Origin: Pseudobdellovibrionaceae bacterium
GTDB lineage: Bacteria; Bdellovibrionota; FAC87; UBA2466; JACKAF01
DNA: 64,000 nucleotides
Direction: 5' to 3'
Assembly: GCA_020635235.1 (NCBI GenBank)
Contig: JACKAF010000001.1
Location: forward strand, 310,001 to 374,000
The notes beneath the pieces were generated by a model, which made no database searches, had not been told where the DNA came from, and worked only from the letters and a program-made list of their open reading frames with translations. Below, piece after piece: positions 17,810-25,688 of the stretch; the first letter of the stretch is position 1, and each line of letters begins with the position of its first letter. The position numbers and the translations under genes were made by a program.

Positions 17810-19154
17810 TCCGATTTCTAATCCTACTGCCGGCAAGACGATATTCTTCCAGAGCTTGGGGTGTCCCAAGAATCTCGTCGATACAGAGGTGATGCTCGGG
17901 ATCACTCGCGAGAATGCTTTTCAGGTCGTGCAGGACCCCAAAGAAGCGGCCGTCATAGTCGTCAATACCTGCAGCTTCATTAATGAAGCAAAACAAGAAT
18001 CCATAGATACGATTTTGGAACTTGCCGAGAATAAGCGAGAAGGGAGCTGCCAGCGACTCATTGTGACGGGCTGTCTGCCGCAGAGATATAAGGCGGACCT
18101 TAAAGTCAGCCTCCCGGAAGTCGATGCCTTTGTAGGTACGGGCCAGTACGGAAACATATTGGACTATATCGAAGGTAAGCGTGAGGATGACTTCAATTTC
18201 AAGAACCCGAAGTACATCCACGACGAACACACCCCACGTATCAACTCGCAGCCGTCCTATAGAGCCTACCTCAAGATTTCAGAGGGATGCATCAAGAACT
18301 GCTCTTTCTGCATCATTCCGAAAATTCGGGGAACACTGCGTAGCCGAAACATTGAGTCACTCGTTGAAGAAGCTACGCGCCTGGTTAGTGCTGGAGTAGT
18401 CGAGCTAAACCTTATCGCTCAGGATCTTACGGACTACGGTCGCGATCTGCGCTACGAGGACGGTCTTTACCAGCTGCTTCAAGCTCTTGTAAAAATTGAA
18501 GGGCTCCAGTGGATACGTTTATTCTACGTTTATCCGGATGAACTTTCCGACAAGCTGGTAGAACTCATTGCGGCCGAACCGAAGATTTGCAAATACATCG
18601 ACATGCCGATTCAGCACATTAATGATCGGATGCTCAATCGGATGAACCGCAAATGGGTCGACGGAGCCAGAATTCGCGAACGCGTCGCTCGGCTGAGGAG
18701 CCTAGTTCCGGATTTGGCATTTCGTAGCACCGTTCTCGTAGGCTACCCCGGCGAGACGCAGGAAGAATTCGAGGAGCTAAAGCAGTTTGTAAAGGAAGTT
18801 CGGTTTGAACACCTGGGTGTTTTTGCGTACTCCGTCGAGGAGAATACGGATTCTTTCAAGGCGGATGGGCATCTGCCAGAAGAAGTGCGGGAGGCACGGC
18901 GCCAGGAAATCCTAGAGATTCAACGCTCCATATCCCACGAAGTCATTAATCGCTACGTAGGGCGAACCGTACCGGTTCTCGTGGAGGGCGTCTCTGAGGA
19001 ATCTGAGTTCCTGTGGCGGGGCCGGCACGCGGGACAGGCTCCTGATATCGACGGGTATGTGCTGCTCCACAGCGGTGAATTTCAGCCGGGTCAGATAATT
19101 AATGTTAAAATTGAAAAAGCGTTGGATTACGATTTGGTTGGCGCTCCCGTATAA
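17802..19154 (+). CDS. rimO: ribosomal protein S12 methylthiotransferase RimO
   Basis: RimO is a radical-SAM enzyme that adds a methylthio group to an aspartate of ribosomal protein S12. The 450-residue protein has the N-terminal MTTase domain (FFQSLGCPKNLVDTEVMLG, NTCSFINEAKQES and the third cysteine in VTGCLPQRY), the radical-SAM CxxxCxxC in CIKNCSFC near residue 165, and a C-terminal TRAM domain. The SLGCPKN signature separates RimO from MiaB. The start is GTG overlapping yajQ. Confidence 0.96.
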   Translation: MINPISNPTAGKTIFFQSLGCPKNLVDTEVMLGITRENAFQVVQDPKEAAVIVVNTCSFINEAKQESIDTILELAENKREGSCQRLIVTGCLPQRYKADLKVSLPEVDAFVGTGQYGNILDYIEGKREDDFNFKNPKYIHDEHTPRINSQPSYRAYLKISEGCIKNCSFCIIPKIRGTLRSRNIESLVEEATRLVSAGVVELNLIAQDLTDYGRDLRYEDGLYQLLQALVKIEGLQWIRLFYVYPDELSDKLVELIAAEPKICKYIDMPIQHINDRMLNRMNRKWVDGARIRERVARLRSLVPDLAFRSTVLVGYPGETQEEFEELKQFVKEVRFEHLGVFAYSVEENTDSFKADGHLPEEVREARRQEILEIQRSISHEVINRYVGRTVPVLVEGVSEESEFLWRGRHAGQAPDIDGYVLLHSGEFQPGQIINVKIEKALDYDLVGAPV

Positions 19155-19183
19155 AACAGCCAGAAACCGGCTCGCAAAACACA

Positions 19184-20203
19184 GTGCGAAAACTTTTTTC
19201 ACTCTTCCTGCTTGTATCCTTTTTAGCAACGGCACCACTTTATGCGGACTACGCCTGGATCCCGAACTACCAAACCCTCTTTTTGCGTTTTGGGGGGGAG
19301 TTTTTCACCAGCTCTGAAAATTTTGGGGCAGACGGAGTGCGCACAGACATTCTCTACCAACGCGGTTCCTTCGCTAATATCCCTCTCCGCCTGAACGAAT
19401 TTCGATTTTACGTAGAACCTGAGTATGGTTTCGCAAAAAACCTGTCCTTCGCCTTGAGAGGTGAGTTCACCATTGGAAGAATCGGACCGATCACGGCGAG
19501 CGAACCGAGCTTCGGCAGCAGTAATATTGGAAATATTAAGGGGGCACTCAAGTGGCGAATCCACCCCAAAGAACCTATTTTTACTGCTGAGATCAACTTC
19601 GGACTTCCCACGGCGAGTAATGATCAGACCAGTCTTGCAGTGGATGAACTGCTCCTGAACGATGGAACCTTCGATCTTGGCCTCGTTCTTCACACAGGCT
19701 ATCGGTTCGATGATTTTTTTGTGGCCTTTTCGCCCGGACTCCTACTGCGATCCGGCGGCTTCCCAAGTGCAATGACGGTAGACGCTGCCGCAGGTGGGCG
19801 CTTCAATATTATTTACGGCTTTCTCTTTCTGCACTCCCTTTTCTCCCTACAAACAGGCCCCTTGTTTGATTCTTCTATTAATTCCCATGATGCTTTGGGC
19901 AGCGGTGGCTCCTACGCCAAACTCTCCGGCGGCGCCCGGGGTATCGACGGCGGATTGAAAATTGGCGTAAACATAGAAAAGAAATATGCAATAGAACTAG
20001 GTTTCACGCAGTCTTTTTGGGGAAGCCAGTACCCCAACTACACCAAGATTGGATTGAACTTTCTGCTCGTAAACAGCTTTTTCAAGGAAGAGAAAAAAAT
20101 TAAGCTAAGAGAGGTCCCTTTCGACCAGGAACATAAGCGCCCTAGCCAAGAGAAGAACGATGGCGAGGAAGTAAAAAAAGAATCCATCCAGCCGGAGCCT
20201 TAA
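19184..20203 (+). CDS. outer-membrane beta-barrel protein with a charged tail
   Basis: The 339-residue product has a signal peptide (cleavage after PLYA, near residue 21) and then alternating hydrophobic strands rich in aromatic residues, typical of a transmembrane beta-barrel, ending near VNSFF at about 295. A 40-residue charged tail rich in K and E follows, which is unusual because barrels normally end in an aromatic residue. The start is GTG without a clear ribosome site; TATAAA 27 bases upstream might be a -10. No family name can be given. It is convergent with the GFND genes, with one base between stops. Confidence 0.7.
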   Translation: MRKLFSLFLLVSFLATAPLYADYAWIPNYQTLFLRFGGEFFTSSENFGADGVRTDILYQRGSFANIPLRLNEFRFYVEPEYGFAKNLSFALRGEFTIGRIGPITASEPSFGSSNIGNIKGALKWRIHPKEPIFTAEINFGLPTASNDQTSLAVDELLLNDGTFDLGLVLHTGYRFDDFFVAFSPGLLLRSGGFPSAMTVDAAAGGRFNIIYGFLFLHSLFSLQTGPLFDSSINSHDALGSGGSYAKLSGGARGIDGGLKIGVNIEKKYAIELGFTQSFWGSQYPNYTKIGLNFLLVNSFFKEEKKIKLREVPFDQEHKRPSQEKNDGEEVKKESIQPEP

Positions 20204-20204
20204 G

Positions 20205-22184
20205 CTAGTAAATGCCCTTGTTGATAACGCGTACTTCCCGTTCTTTTGGTGGCGCCTCGCGTTTTACATTTCCCGAGAAAATGCCGCTGAAGAATTCTGA
20301 GTCCAAAATATCGCGGGTTTTTTTCGCTACGTAGTCCAAAATACCGTCCTCAGACTTTCCATCAAAAGAAAACGCGCGCTCGTCGGAAAGCCCCGTGGGC
20401 GTCTCGGCAGAAAAAGCCGTAGATCCGCTGGCTGCCCCCGTATTCTCTTTAACGCTCTTTCCATCCAAAACGTCGTTGCTACCACTTTCTCCGTTCCCAC
20501 CACCGATAGAACTCAACAGCCTTTCCCCGGCCTTGGAATTAGATTTGGATTCAGAGGCGCCAAAGAATTCATCGGTGAGCGCCTCGTCTTTTTCCTCGGC
20601 GTCATCGTTAAAGCCAACGGACTTTGTAATCGTTGTCTCGCCGGATTTTCCTGGTCCGAAGAATTTTTCATCGCTGTCGATAGAAACCTGGTCCGCTCCG
20701 GAAACACTAGGCCCGCCAGTTGTCTTCTTGTGCTTTGGATCCAACGCCAGCGTAAAGTCCAAGCCAGCGGAGCTGATAGCCGTACTGAGACTGGGCGGCT
20801 TTGCCGTCGTCGCAATCGCTGGAGGATTTTTGACCGGAGGCGCCGCCTTTGGAGGCTCGCTCCCACCAATAGGAAGTTCTGTTCCCGGTGGACGTTGCGG
20901 CGGCGCGGGAGGAATAGGCGGTAGTCCTGGCGGCCCTTCGCCAAAGAAACTACGGTTTGCCATTAAATCTCGTTGGAAGCGCTCGTTGTCTGTTTTTACA
21001 TAGTAGGTTTCACGGCTCGGATCATAAAAGTGAGTGCCGTCATTATCAAAAGCGCTGGCCTGAAAAATAGCGCAACCTTCGGCGTTGAACCCGCTACCTC
21101 CGCCACCGCCACCACCTTTTCCAAGGCCCAAGCCTATACGACCCCCGTTCTCTTCCGCCAGTATGCCGTGCCCGATCTCATGCATCGCCGTGTCGGCGTC
21201 TGCGCCCTGGCGAACTACGATGTTGGCCGCCACGCCGCCACTCGCTTCACCGCCTGAGTGCCCCGACGCCTTCATCCGAGCGAGCTTCTCTTTTCTATCC
21301 TGCGCGGAGCCACCCCCACCTTTGGGTCCGCCACCTACTTCAGAACACCCGGCTACTGACTCCGGGTTTTCGGTTTCGCCGCACATAACGCCTGCGGTAT
21401 CGGTGAAACGGACTACGGTCGAAACTGCGGTGTTCTCGATGCCAAGCACTTCCGGAAGGTTGCACGCCGTTTTGGCCGCGGAATTGATGGCTCCGGGGTT
21501 GTTCGGGTAATTCTGGCGAATCGTAAACGGGAACACTTCCATGGCGACACCGCACTTGGCCGCATGCTCCACGACTCCCTTCACGATCTCATTTCCGTTC
21601 GGTATGTCCGGATCAATAAGCATGCAGAGAGCAAACCATTTGGGAAGCGCTTGCGCGTCCCCCGTGCTTCCGCCGCCGGGTCCGTTTTGTGGGCCCGAAC
21701 GGTTATTCTGATTCGTTGGGATTTGGACTGAATTTCTGCCCTCGGGGGCTGCGTCGTTAAAACCAATGCGGCTGGTGCCCGCTGCTGGGTTCTCCTTCTG
21801 GCCGCCCACAATCCGCGTCCCGCTCGTCGGCGTCGAAGAGGAGGTAGAGTTCGTTTCAGGAAAGCTACCCTCAATTACAGTGCTGAATTCAGGGCCTACT
21901 GTAACGGGCTTCGGCGCTTCCGGTTCAAAAATCAGCGGGTTCGGTAGATTGATTGCCGATAAAAGTTCGGTTGCTAAATCCCTTTTGGGAGAATTCTTAG
22001 GTACTCGGGCGGTGCGGCTTCGAGGCACATTTGTCCCAATGCCACGGCCCAAGGTTTTTACGCCCTCAGCGGAGCGATCCTGCGCCAATCTAGACTTAGA
22101 TCCTTCGGCCCGCACCACGCGCGAAGGTTCCGCAGATACTCCCGCAGAAAATATCAAGAAGGCTATGGCGTAGCTCTTACGCAT
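20205..22184 (-). CDS. secreted HEXXH protein with GFND repeats (paralogue A)
   Basis: The 659-residue protein has a signal peptide (cleavage near VSA, residue 18). A GFND motif stands at 141-144 (SRIGFNDAAPEG). A cysteine-containing domain (Cys187, 211, 241, 268, 280, 371) follows, with HEIGH at 335-339, a zincin-type metal motif, and then DPSRETYYV and QRDLMANRSFF near 388-414. A proline-rich spacer leads to a second GFND at 524-527 with DEFFG, and the chain ends VRVINKGIY. All these elements recur in the neighbouring paralogue in the same order. Gene start is four bases after the stop of paralogue B. A metalloprotease role is inferred from HEXXH; I do not recognise the family. Confidence 0.75.
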   Translation of the reverse strand: MRKSYAIAFLIFSAGVSAEPSRVVRAEGSKSRLAQDRSAEGVKTLGRGIGTNVPRSRTARVPKNSPKRDLATELLSAINLPNPLIFEPEAPKPVTVGPEFSTVIEGSFPETNSTSSSTPTSGTRIVGGQKENPAAGTSRIGFNDAAPEGRNSVQIPTNQNNRSGPQNGPGGGSTGDAQALPKWFALCMLIDPDIPNGNEIVKGVVEHAAKCGVAMEVFPFTIRQNYPNNPGAINSAAKTACNLPEVLGIENTAVSTVVRFTDTAGVMCGETENPESVAGCSEVGGGPKGGGGSAQDRKEKLARMKASGHSGGEASGGVAANIVVRQGADADTAMHEIGHGILAEENGGRIGLGLGKGGGGGGGSGFNAEGCAIFQASAFDNDGTHFYDPSRETYYVKTDNERFQRDLMANRSFFGEGPPGLPPIPPAPPQRPPGTELPIGGSEPPKAAPPVKNPPAIATTAKPPSLSTAISSAGLDFTLALDPKHKKTTGGPSVSGADQVSIDSDEKFFGPGKSGETTITKSVGFNDDAEEKDEALTDEFFGASESKSNSKAGERLLSSIGGGNGESGSNDVLDGKSVKENTGAASGSTAFSAETPTGLSDERAFSFDGKSEDGILDYVAKKTRDILDSEFFSGIFSGNVKREAPPKEREVRVINKGIY

Positions 22185-22188
22185 AAAT

Positions 22189-24327
22189 CTAATAGATGTC
22201 CTCCGTACGGATCACTCGCACCCGCTCCTGTGGAGCAGAATCCGGTTTTTGCCCTTGGCCTTTCACGCCCTGAAAGTAGCCGTCATCAAAAAGGTTGCCC
22301 AGCTGGTCAGAGACCGAGCGAATAAAAGAAGCCCCCTTCTCAAATAGGCTCGTATCTGCAGAAAAAAGACTCGTGTCTCCGCTAAGCGCTCCGATGTTAT
22401 TGCCTCCCTGAGGTCCCGCTAACACCGGTGCGTTCTCCTGACGGATTGTGCTGTCATAGGCCGCGGGATCTTTTTCCTGCGCTTTCTTCTTCTTTTGCTT
22501 TTCGTCGAAAAAGTCTTTATCGAGCTTGCTCTCTTGATCCTTAGTTTTCTTGTCTCCAACAGATGCCAGCAATCTCGATCCTGCTGCATCTCCGGGAGCC
22601 TGCCCGCCGGGGGCTTCCCCGCCCGGCGCCTCGCCTCCGGGGGCACCGGACTTATCAAAGAAATCCTTTGCGATCGCACCGCCTTCTTCCGGCGCCTCAT
22701 CGTTAAAGCCAATTTTGCTAGTTTTGCCGTCGCCAAAGAAGTCTTTGCTGAGAGCCGTCCCTTCTTCAGCCTTGTCGTTAAAACCAATCTTGTTGGTACC
22801 TTCCGTCGGACCACCTTGAGGGCCTCCCGCTGATCCAAAAAACGAGTTGGAATCCCCAGAAACAGGGCCACCCCGCGTGGGCGCCTGTACGATGGGTCCG
22901 GTACTGCCCGGCTTCTTTTTCTTATGCTTAGAGGGCGGGCCCGCCACGATTTCCTGTTTGCCCCTCGGCGCTGTCGCCAGCGGCAGCTCGCCGTTGTTAT
23001 TTGGCGGAATCGGAGAAAGCGGCGGAGGGCCAGCGCCGGAATCAAAAAAGCTACGGCCCGCCATCAAATCGCGTTGGTATCGTGGGTTATCAATGGGTAC
23101 ATAATAGGTCGAACGACTCGGACTATACATGTAGCTTCCGTCATTGGGATTGGATGCGCTACGAATATGCGCACAGCCTTCACCGGTGAAAGCATCGCCG
23201 GATCCCGCTCTGTTGGGCTCGTTACCGACGGATTCGATTCCGAAGCCGTGAGGTTTTTCGCCGTCACCTTCACCGACGTTCACACCACCATTGTTGTGCT
23301 GTACTTCGTGGATGGCGACAGAAGAGCTCTGGTTGACGTCGACAATGGAAACCGCGTCTTTACCGTCAGCCCCAGCGCCACCAAAGTGGTGAGAACTATT
23401 TTGTGAAAAATCCTTAGCTTTTTTGGGATCCGGAGTGAAATGTCGGGGTTTAACGAAAACGGCGCAGCCGGCTACCTGCGTATTTGGAATTCGTTTTTCT
23501 TTGTCTATCCAGTCATCACACATAATGTCCGCCGTGATATTGGAGCTCACGTGCGTTTGGATGGAACTCTCATTAACTCCCAAGACGGAGCTCAAAGGAC
23601 AGACTTGTTTCGCCTTCTCGTTAATGATGTCTGGACGGTCTACCGGGTAGTTCTGCTTAATCGTAAATGCGAAGGGTACGGCGGTTACCCCACAGCTTGC
23701 GTACGCGTCCACAAAATCCTTAATGACAGCGTTGGCGTTGGTATTCGCTGGATCGATCAAAAAACAAACTGGCTTGAAGAGTGGATTAAAAACAGAGTCG
23801 GCGCTCCCGCTGCCCTCGCCGGGCGGTAATTCGGGACCCGTACGTCCGTTGTCGCTGCCTCTTAGTTCCACTGGATCGCGGCCGTCTGGCGCGTCGTCGT
23901 TGAAACCGATTTTACTAGTGGCCGCCCCCGAGCCGTCCCCTTGCGCGCGGTTGCCGGTTGAGCCAACGCTCCCGTCGCTTCCAGAACTATCGTCGCCGGA
24001 GCCATCTACAAATCCAAAGTCCACGGTTCCTCCGCCAAAATCACTTCCTGTTGGAGGCGTGGCAACCGGTCCGATGCCTAGGCCGAAGGCTGAGGAAAGA
24101 AAATCAAGATTAAGTTCCGCATCGTTTTTCTTGGGCGGCCGTGCCTGGCGGTGGCGAGGCACGCTACGACTCTGGCTCGCGTTTAGGTGGCGGAGAAAGT
24201 CGCGCTCGGACGGCGAATTCGCCCGCGAGAGCGCGTTTTGCTCTTGCGCCTCAGATGCAGTAATCGGCGCCTCCGCGTGTGCGGCCAACGCCAAAAGCAT
24301 TATGGTGATGAGTATTCCCCGAAGCAT
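22189..24327 (-). CDS. secreted HEXXH protein with GFND repeats (paralogue B)
   Basis: The 712-residue protein has a signal peptide (MLRGILITIMLLALAAHA). GFND stands at 141-144, the same place as in paralogue A, then again at 515-518 and 540-543, each followed by acidic residues and KDFFG or KDFFD. HEVQHNNGG at 340-348 fits HExxHxxG but has Asn where metzincins have the third His or Asp. GEGCA, YSPSRSTYYV and QRDLMAGRSFF follow as in A. A stretch of APGG(E/Q) repeats is near 561-580, and the protein ends VRVIRTEDIY. AGGGGA seven bases before the ATG is a good ribosome site, and a sigma-54-type promoter lies just upstream. Function unknown; possibly a surface protease or an inactive derivative. 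Confidence 0.75.
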   Translation of the reverse strand: MLRGILITIMLLALAAHAEAPITASEAQEQNALSRANSPSERDFLRHLNASQSRSVPRHRQARPPKKNDAELNLDFLSSAFGLGIGPVATPPTGSDFGGGTVDFGFVDGSGDDSSGSDGSVGSTGNRAQGDGSGAATSKIGFNDDAPDGRDPVELRGSDNGRTGPELPPGEGSGSADSVFNPLFKPVCFLIDPANTNANAVIKDFVDAYASCGVTAVPFAFTIKQNYPVDRPDIINEKAKQVCPLSSVLGVNESSIQTHVSSNITADIMCDDWIDKEKRIPNTQVAGCAVFVKPRHFTPDPKKAKDFSQNSSHHFGGAGADGKDAVSIVDVNQSSSVAIHEVQHNNGGVNVGEGDGEKPHGFGIESVGNEPNRAGSGDAFTGEGCAHIRSASNPNDGSYMYSPSRSTYYVPIDNPRYQRDLMAGRSFFDSGAGPPPLSPIPPNNNGELPLATAPRGKQEIVAGPPSKHKKKKPGSTGPIVQAPTRGGPVSGDSNSFFGSAGGPQGGPTEGTNKIGFNDKAEEGTALSKDFFGDGKTSKIGFNDEAPEEGGAIAKDFFDKSGAPGGEAPGGEAPGGQAPGDAAGSRLLASVGDKKTKDQESKLDKDFFDEKQKKKKAQEKDPAAYDSTIRQENAPVLAGPQGGNNIGALSGDTSLFSADTSLFEKGASFIRSVSDQLGNLFDDGYFQGVKGQGQKPDSAPQERVRVIRTEDIY
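22588..22647 (-). repeat. APGG(E/Q) tandem repeat in paralogue B
   Basis: Residues 561-580 consist of four copies of APGG followed by E or Q (the last ends in D), encoded by GC-rich 15-base units. Such a tract can vary in copy number. Confidence 0.6.
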
Positions 24328-24352
24328 GCCCTATTCCCCTACCAAGAAAATG

Positions 24353-24369
24353 TGCAAGGCAAATGCCAT
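24353..24369 (-). promoter_or_regulatory. sigma-54 promoter for the GFND gene pair
   Basis: On the minus strand TGGCATTTGCCTTGCA gives GG and GC exactly ten bases apart with TGGCA at -24 and TTGCA at -12. Transcription would start near 24343, leaving about 16 bases that include the AGGGGA ribosome site before the paralogue B ATG. The whole arrangement is self-consistent. Confidence 0.65.
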
Positions 24370-24420
24370 AAAAAACTCAATATTTTCAATGCTTTAATTT
24401 GTGGTTTTTGTAGAGCTTTT

Positions 24421-24447
24421 GGACGCTAGTCCAGGGGATCGACCCCT
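24421..24447. repeat. tandem hairpins between lptF and paralogue B
   Basis: GGAC-GCTA-GTCC and AGGGG-ATCGA-CCCCT stand side by side. On the minus strand they follow lptF and end in AAAAG with no T-run; on the plus strand CTTTT precedes them. They could be a processing site or a weak terminator. Confidence 0.35.
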
Positions 24448-24471
24448 CGTGTGTAGACTGGCGGAATACAG

Positions 24472-25596
24472 CTAGGGTCGAAGGTGGCGCCGGTACAGAA
24501 AAATGGGAATTGTCCCAAAGATCGCGTTGGGAGCCCAGATCGCCACAACGGGAGCCGCCCAGCCTTGAAGCGCGGCCGCGTTGGCCAGAACAAAACACAG
24601 CCAATACACCACACCCACCATCAGACAAAACACGATGCTGGAACTTCCCATTGAACGACGGCTTGCTATCGAGAGGAAAAATCCGAGCGCACCGAAAACT
24701 ATACAACTAAAGGCCATTGAAAAACGGCGGTGGTACTCCACCAAATACAAAGTGTACGGCTTAGAGGGTTTGGCAACATCATGAATCGCTTTGACCAGAA
24801 CGTCGTAATCCAAGGAAGGCAGCTTGTAGTACTTCACGGCATCCTCGCCTGTCTCGAAATTCAAATTGATGTCATAGATATCAAAATTGATTTTCTGCTG
24901 TTGCTCCTCTGCGCTTTTTTTGTCAATGTGAATGGAGCCATCGGCGAGGCGTAAAGTAATGTATCCCATGGACTCCACCTTCCGAAGTGTAGCGGAGCGT
25001 GCAGTGATGGCGTATGGGTAGGCAGGATCCCGTTCGTCGTAAATAAATACGCGCTTCATCTCGTCGTTCAGTTCTGAAATTTCATCTGCATAGAGTACCA
25101 TCCCGAAGAAACCCTCTTGAAACACCTTTGGTTTCAAATTGCGAATGACCGTTCGAGCTCCGAGGCGGGTGAGCATGCTTTCAAACCGCCGATTTCCCCG
25201 CGGAACGGAGTAATTGGCCGCATAGGCGCAGAAAATTGTAAGCACGATGGAAAACGCCAAAATGGGAAAGAAGACTTGCGACAAGCTGATGCCATTCACC
25301 TGCATCCCCAGGATCTCACCATCCAAATGTGCACGGGAAGTTCCCCAAAGTACCGCAAACAAAAAAGCGATTGGAACGGCAATGGTCAACATCGAGTGGT
25401 AGGAGTGCAGAATCAGCTGGAAAACCGCGGAAGTCGGAACTCCCCGAGAAAGAACAAAGTCCACAAGTCGAAGGGCCTGAAAGGAAACTACAATCGAGAG
25501 GAATACAAGCGTCCCCACGATAAAAATGGGCAAAATTTCTCTAAAGAAGTACTTAAAAAGAGACCAGGAAAGATAACGGTTGCTGAATTCCACCAT
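24472..25596 (-). CDS. lptF: LptF/LptG-family lipopolysaccharide export permease
   Basis: The protein (374 residues) belongs to the YjgP/YjgQ family, the inner-membrane permeases of the LptBFG complex that extract lipopolysaccharide. Two N-terminal helices (ILPIFIVGTLVFLSIVVSF and the segment near 65-90), a third near 115, a central periplasmic beta domain and three C-terminal helices are visible. The start MVEFSNRYL has GGGGGAG nine bases upstream; the longer frame begins in the divergent rarA control region. Whether it is LptF or LptG cannot be decided, and the partner gene is not in the window. Confidence 0.88.
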   Translation of the reverse strand: MVEFSNRYLSWSLFKYFFREILPIFIVGTLVFLSIVVSFQALRLVDFVLSRGVPTSAVFQLILHSYHSMLTIAVPIAFLFAVLWGTSRAHLDGEILGMQVNGISLSQVFFPILAFSIVLTIFCAYAANYSVPRGNRRFESMLTRLGARTVIRNLKPKVFQEGFFGMVLYADEISELNDEMKRVFIYDERDPAYPYAITARSATLRKVESMGYITLRLADGSIHIDKKSAEEQQQKINFDIYDINLNFETGEDAVKYYKLPSLDYDVLVKAIHDVAKPSKPYTLYLVEYHRRFSMAFSCIVFGALGFFLSIASRRSMGSSSIVFCLMVGVVYWLCFVLANAAALQGWAAPVVAIWAPNAIFGTIPIFLYRRHLRP

Positions 25597-25652
25597 AAGT
25601 AAGTCTCCCCCGGCGGGGCCGGGGCCCACGCGGGAGCCTGGCTCGTCCTCCC

Positions 25653-25681
25653 TTGAATTGCGACGCGCCCGACATTATAAC
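25653..25681 (+). promoter_or_regulatory. rarA promoter placing the start codon at +1
   Basis: TTGAAT (25653-25658), 17 bases, TATAAC (25676-25681), then seven bases and a GTG. The longest open frame would begin at the TTG of the -35 itself, which shows that start to be wrong. Confidence 0.65.
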
Positions 25682-25688
25682 CCGGAGC

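Noticed and set aside
20395..21003. 202-residue plus-strand reading frame
   Set aside because: It is the reverse of the low-complexity spacer of paralogue A and reflects that codon bias.
22588..22647. CRISPR-like or mobile repeat
   Set aside because: The repeat is in frame and encodes APGG(E/Q); there are no spacers and no associated genes.
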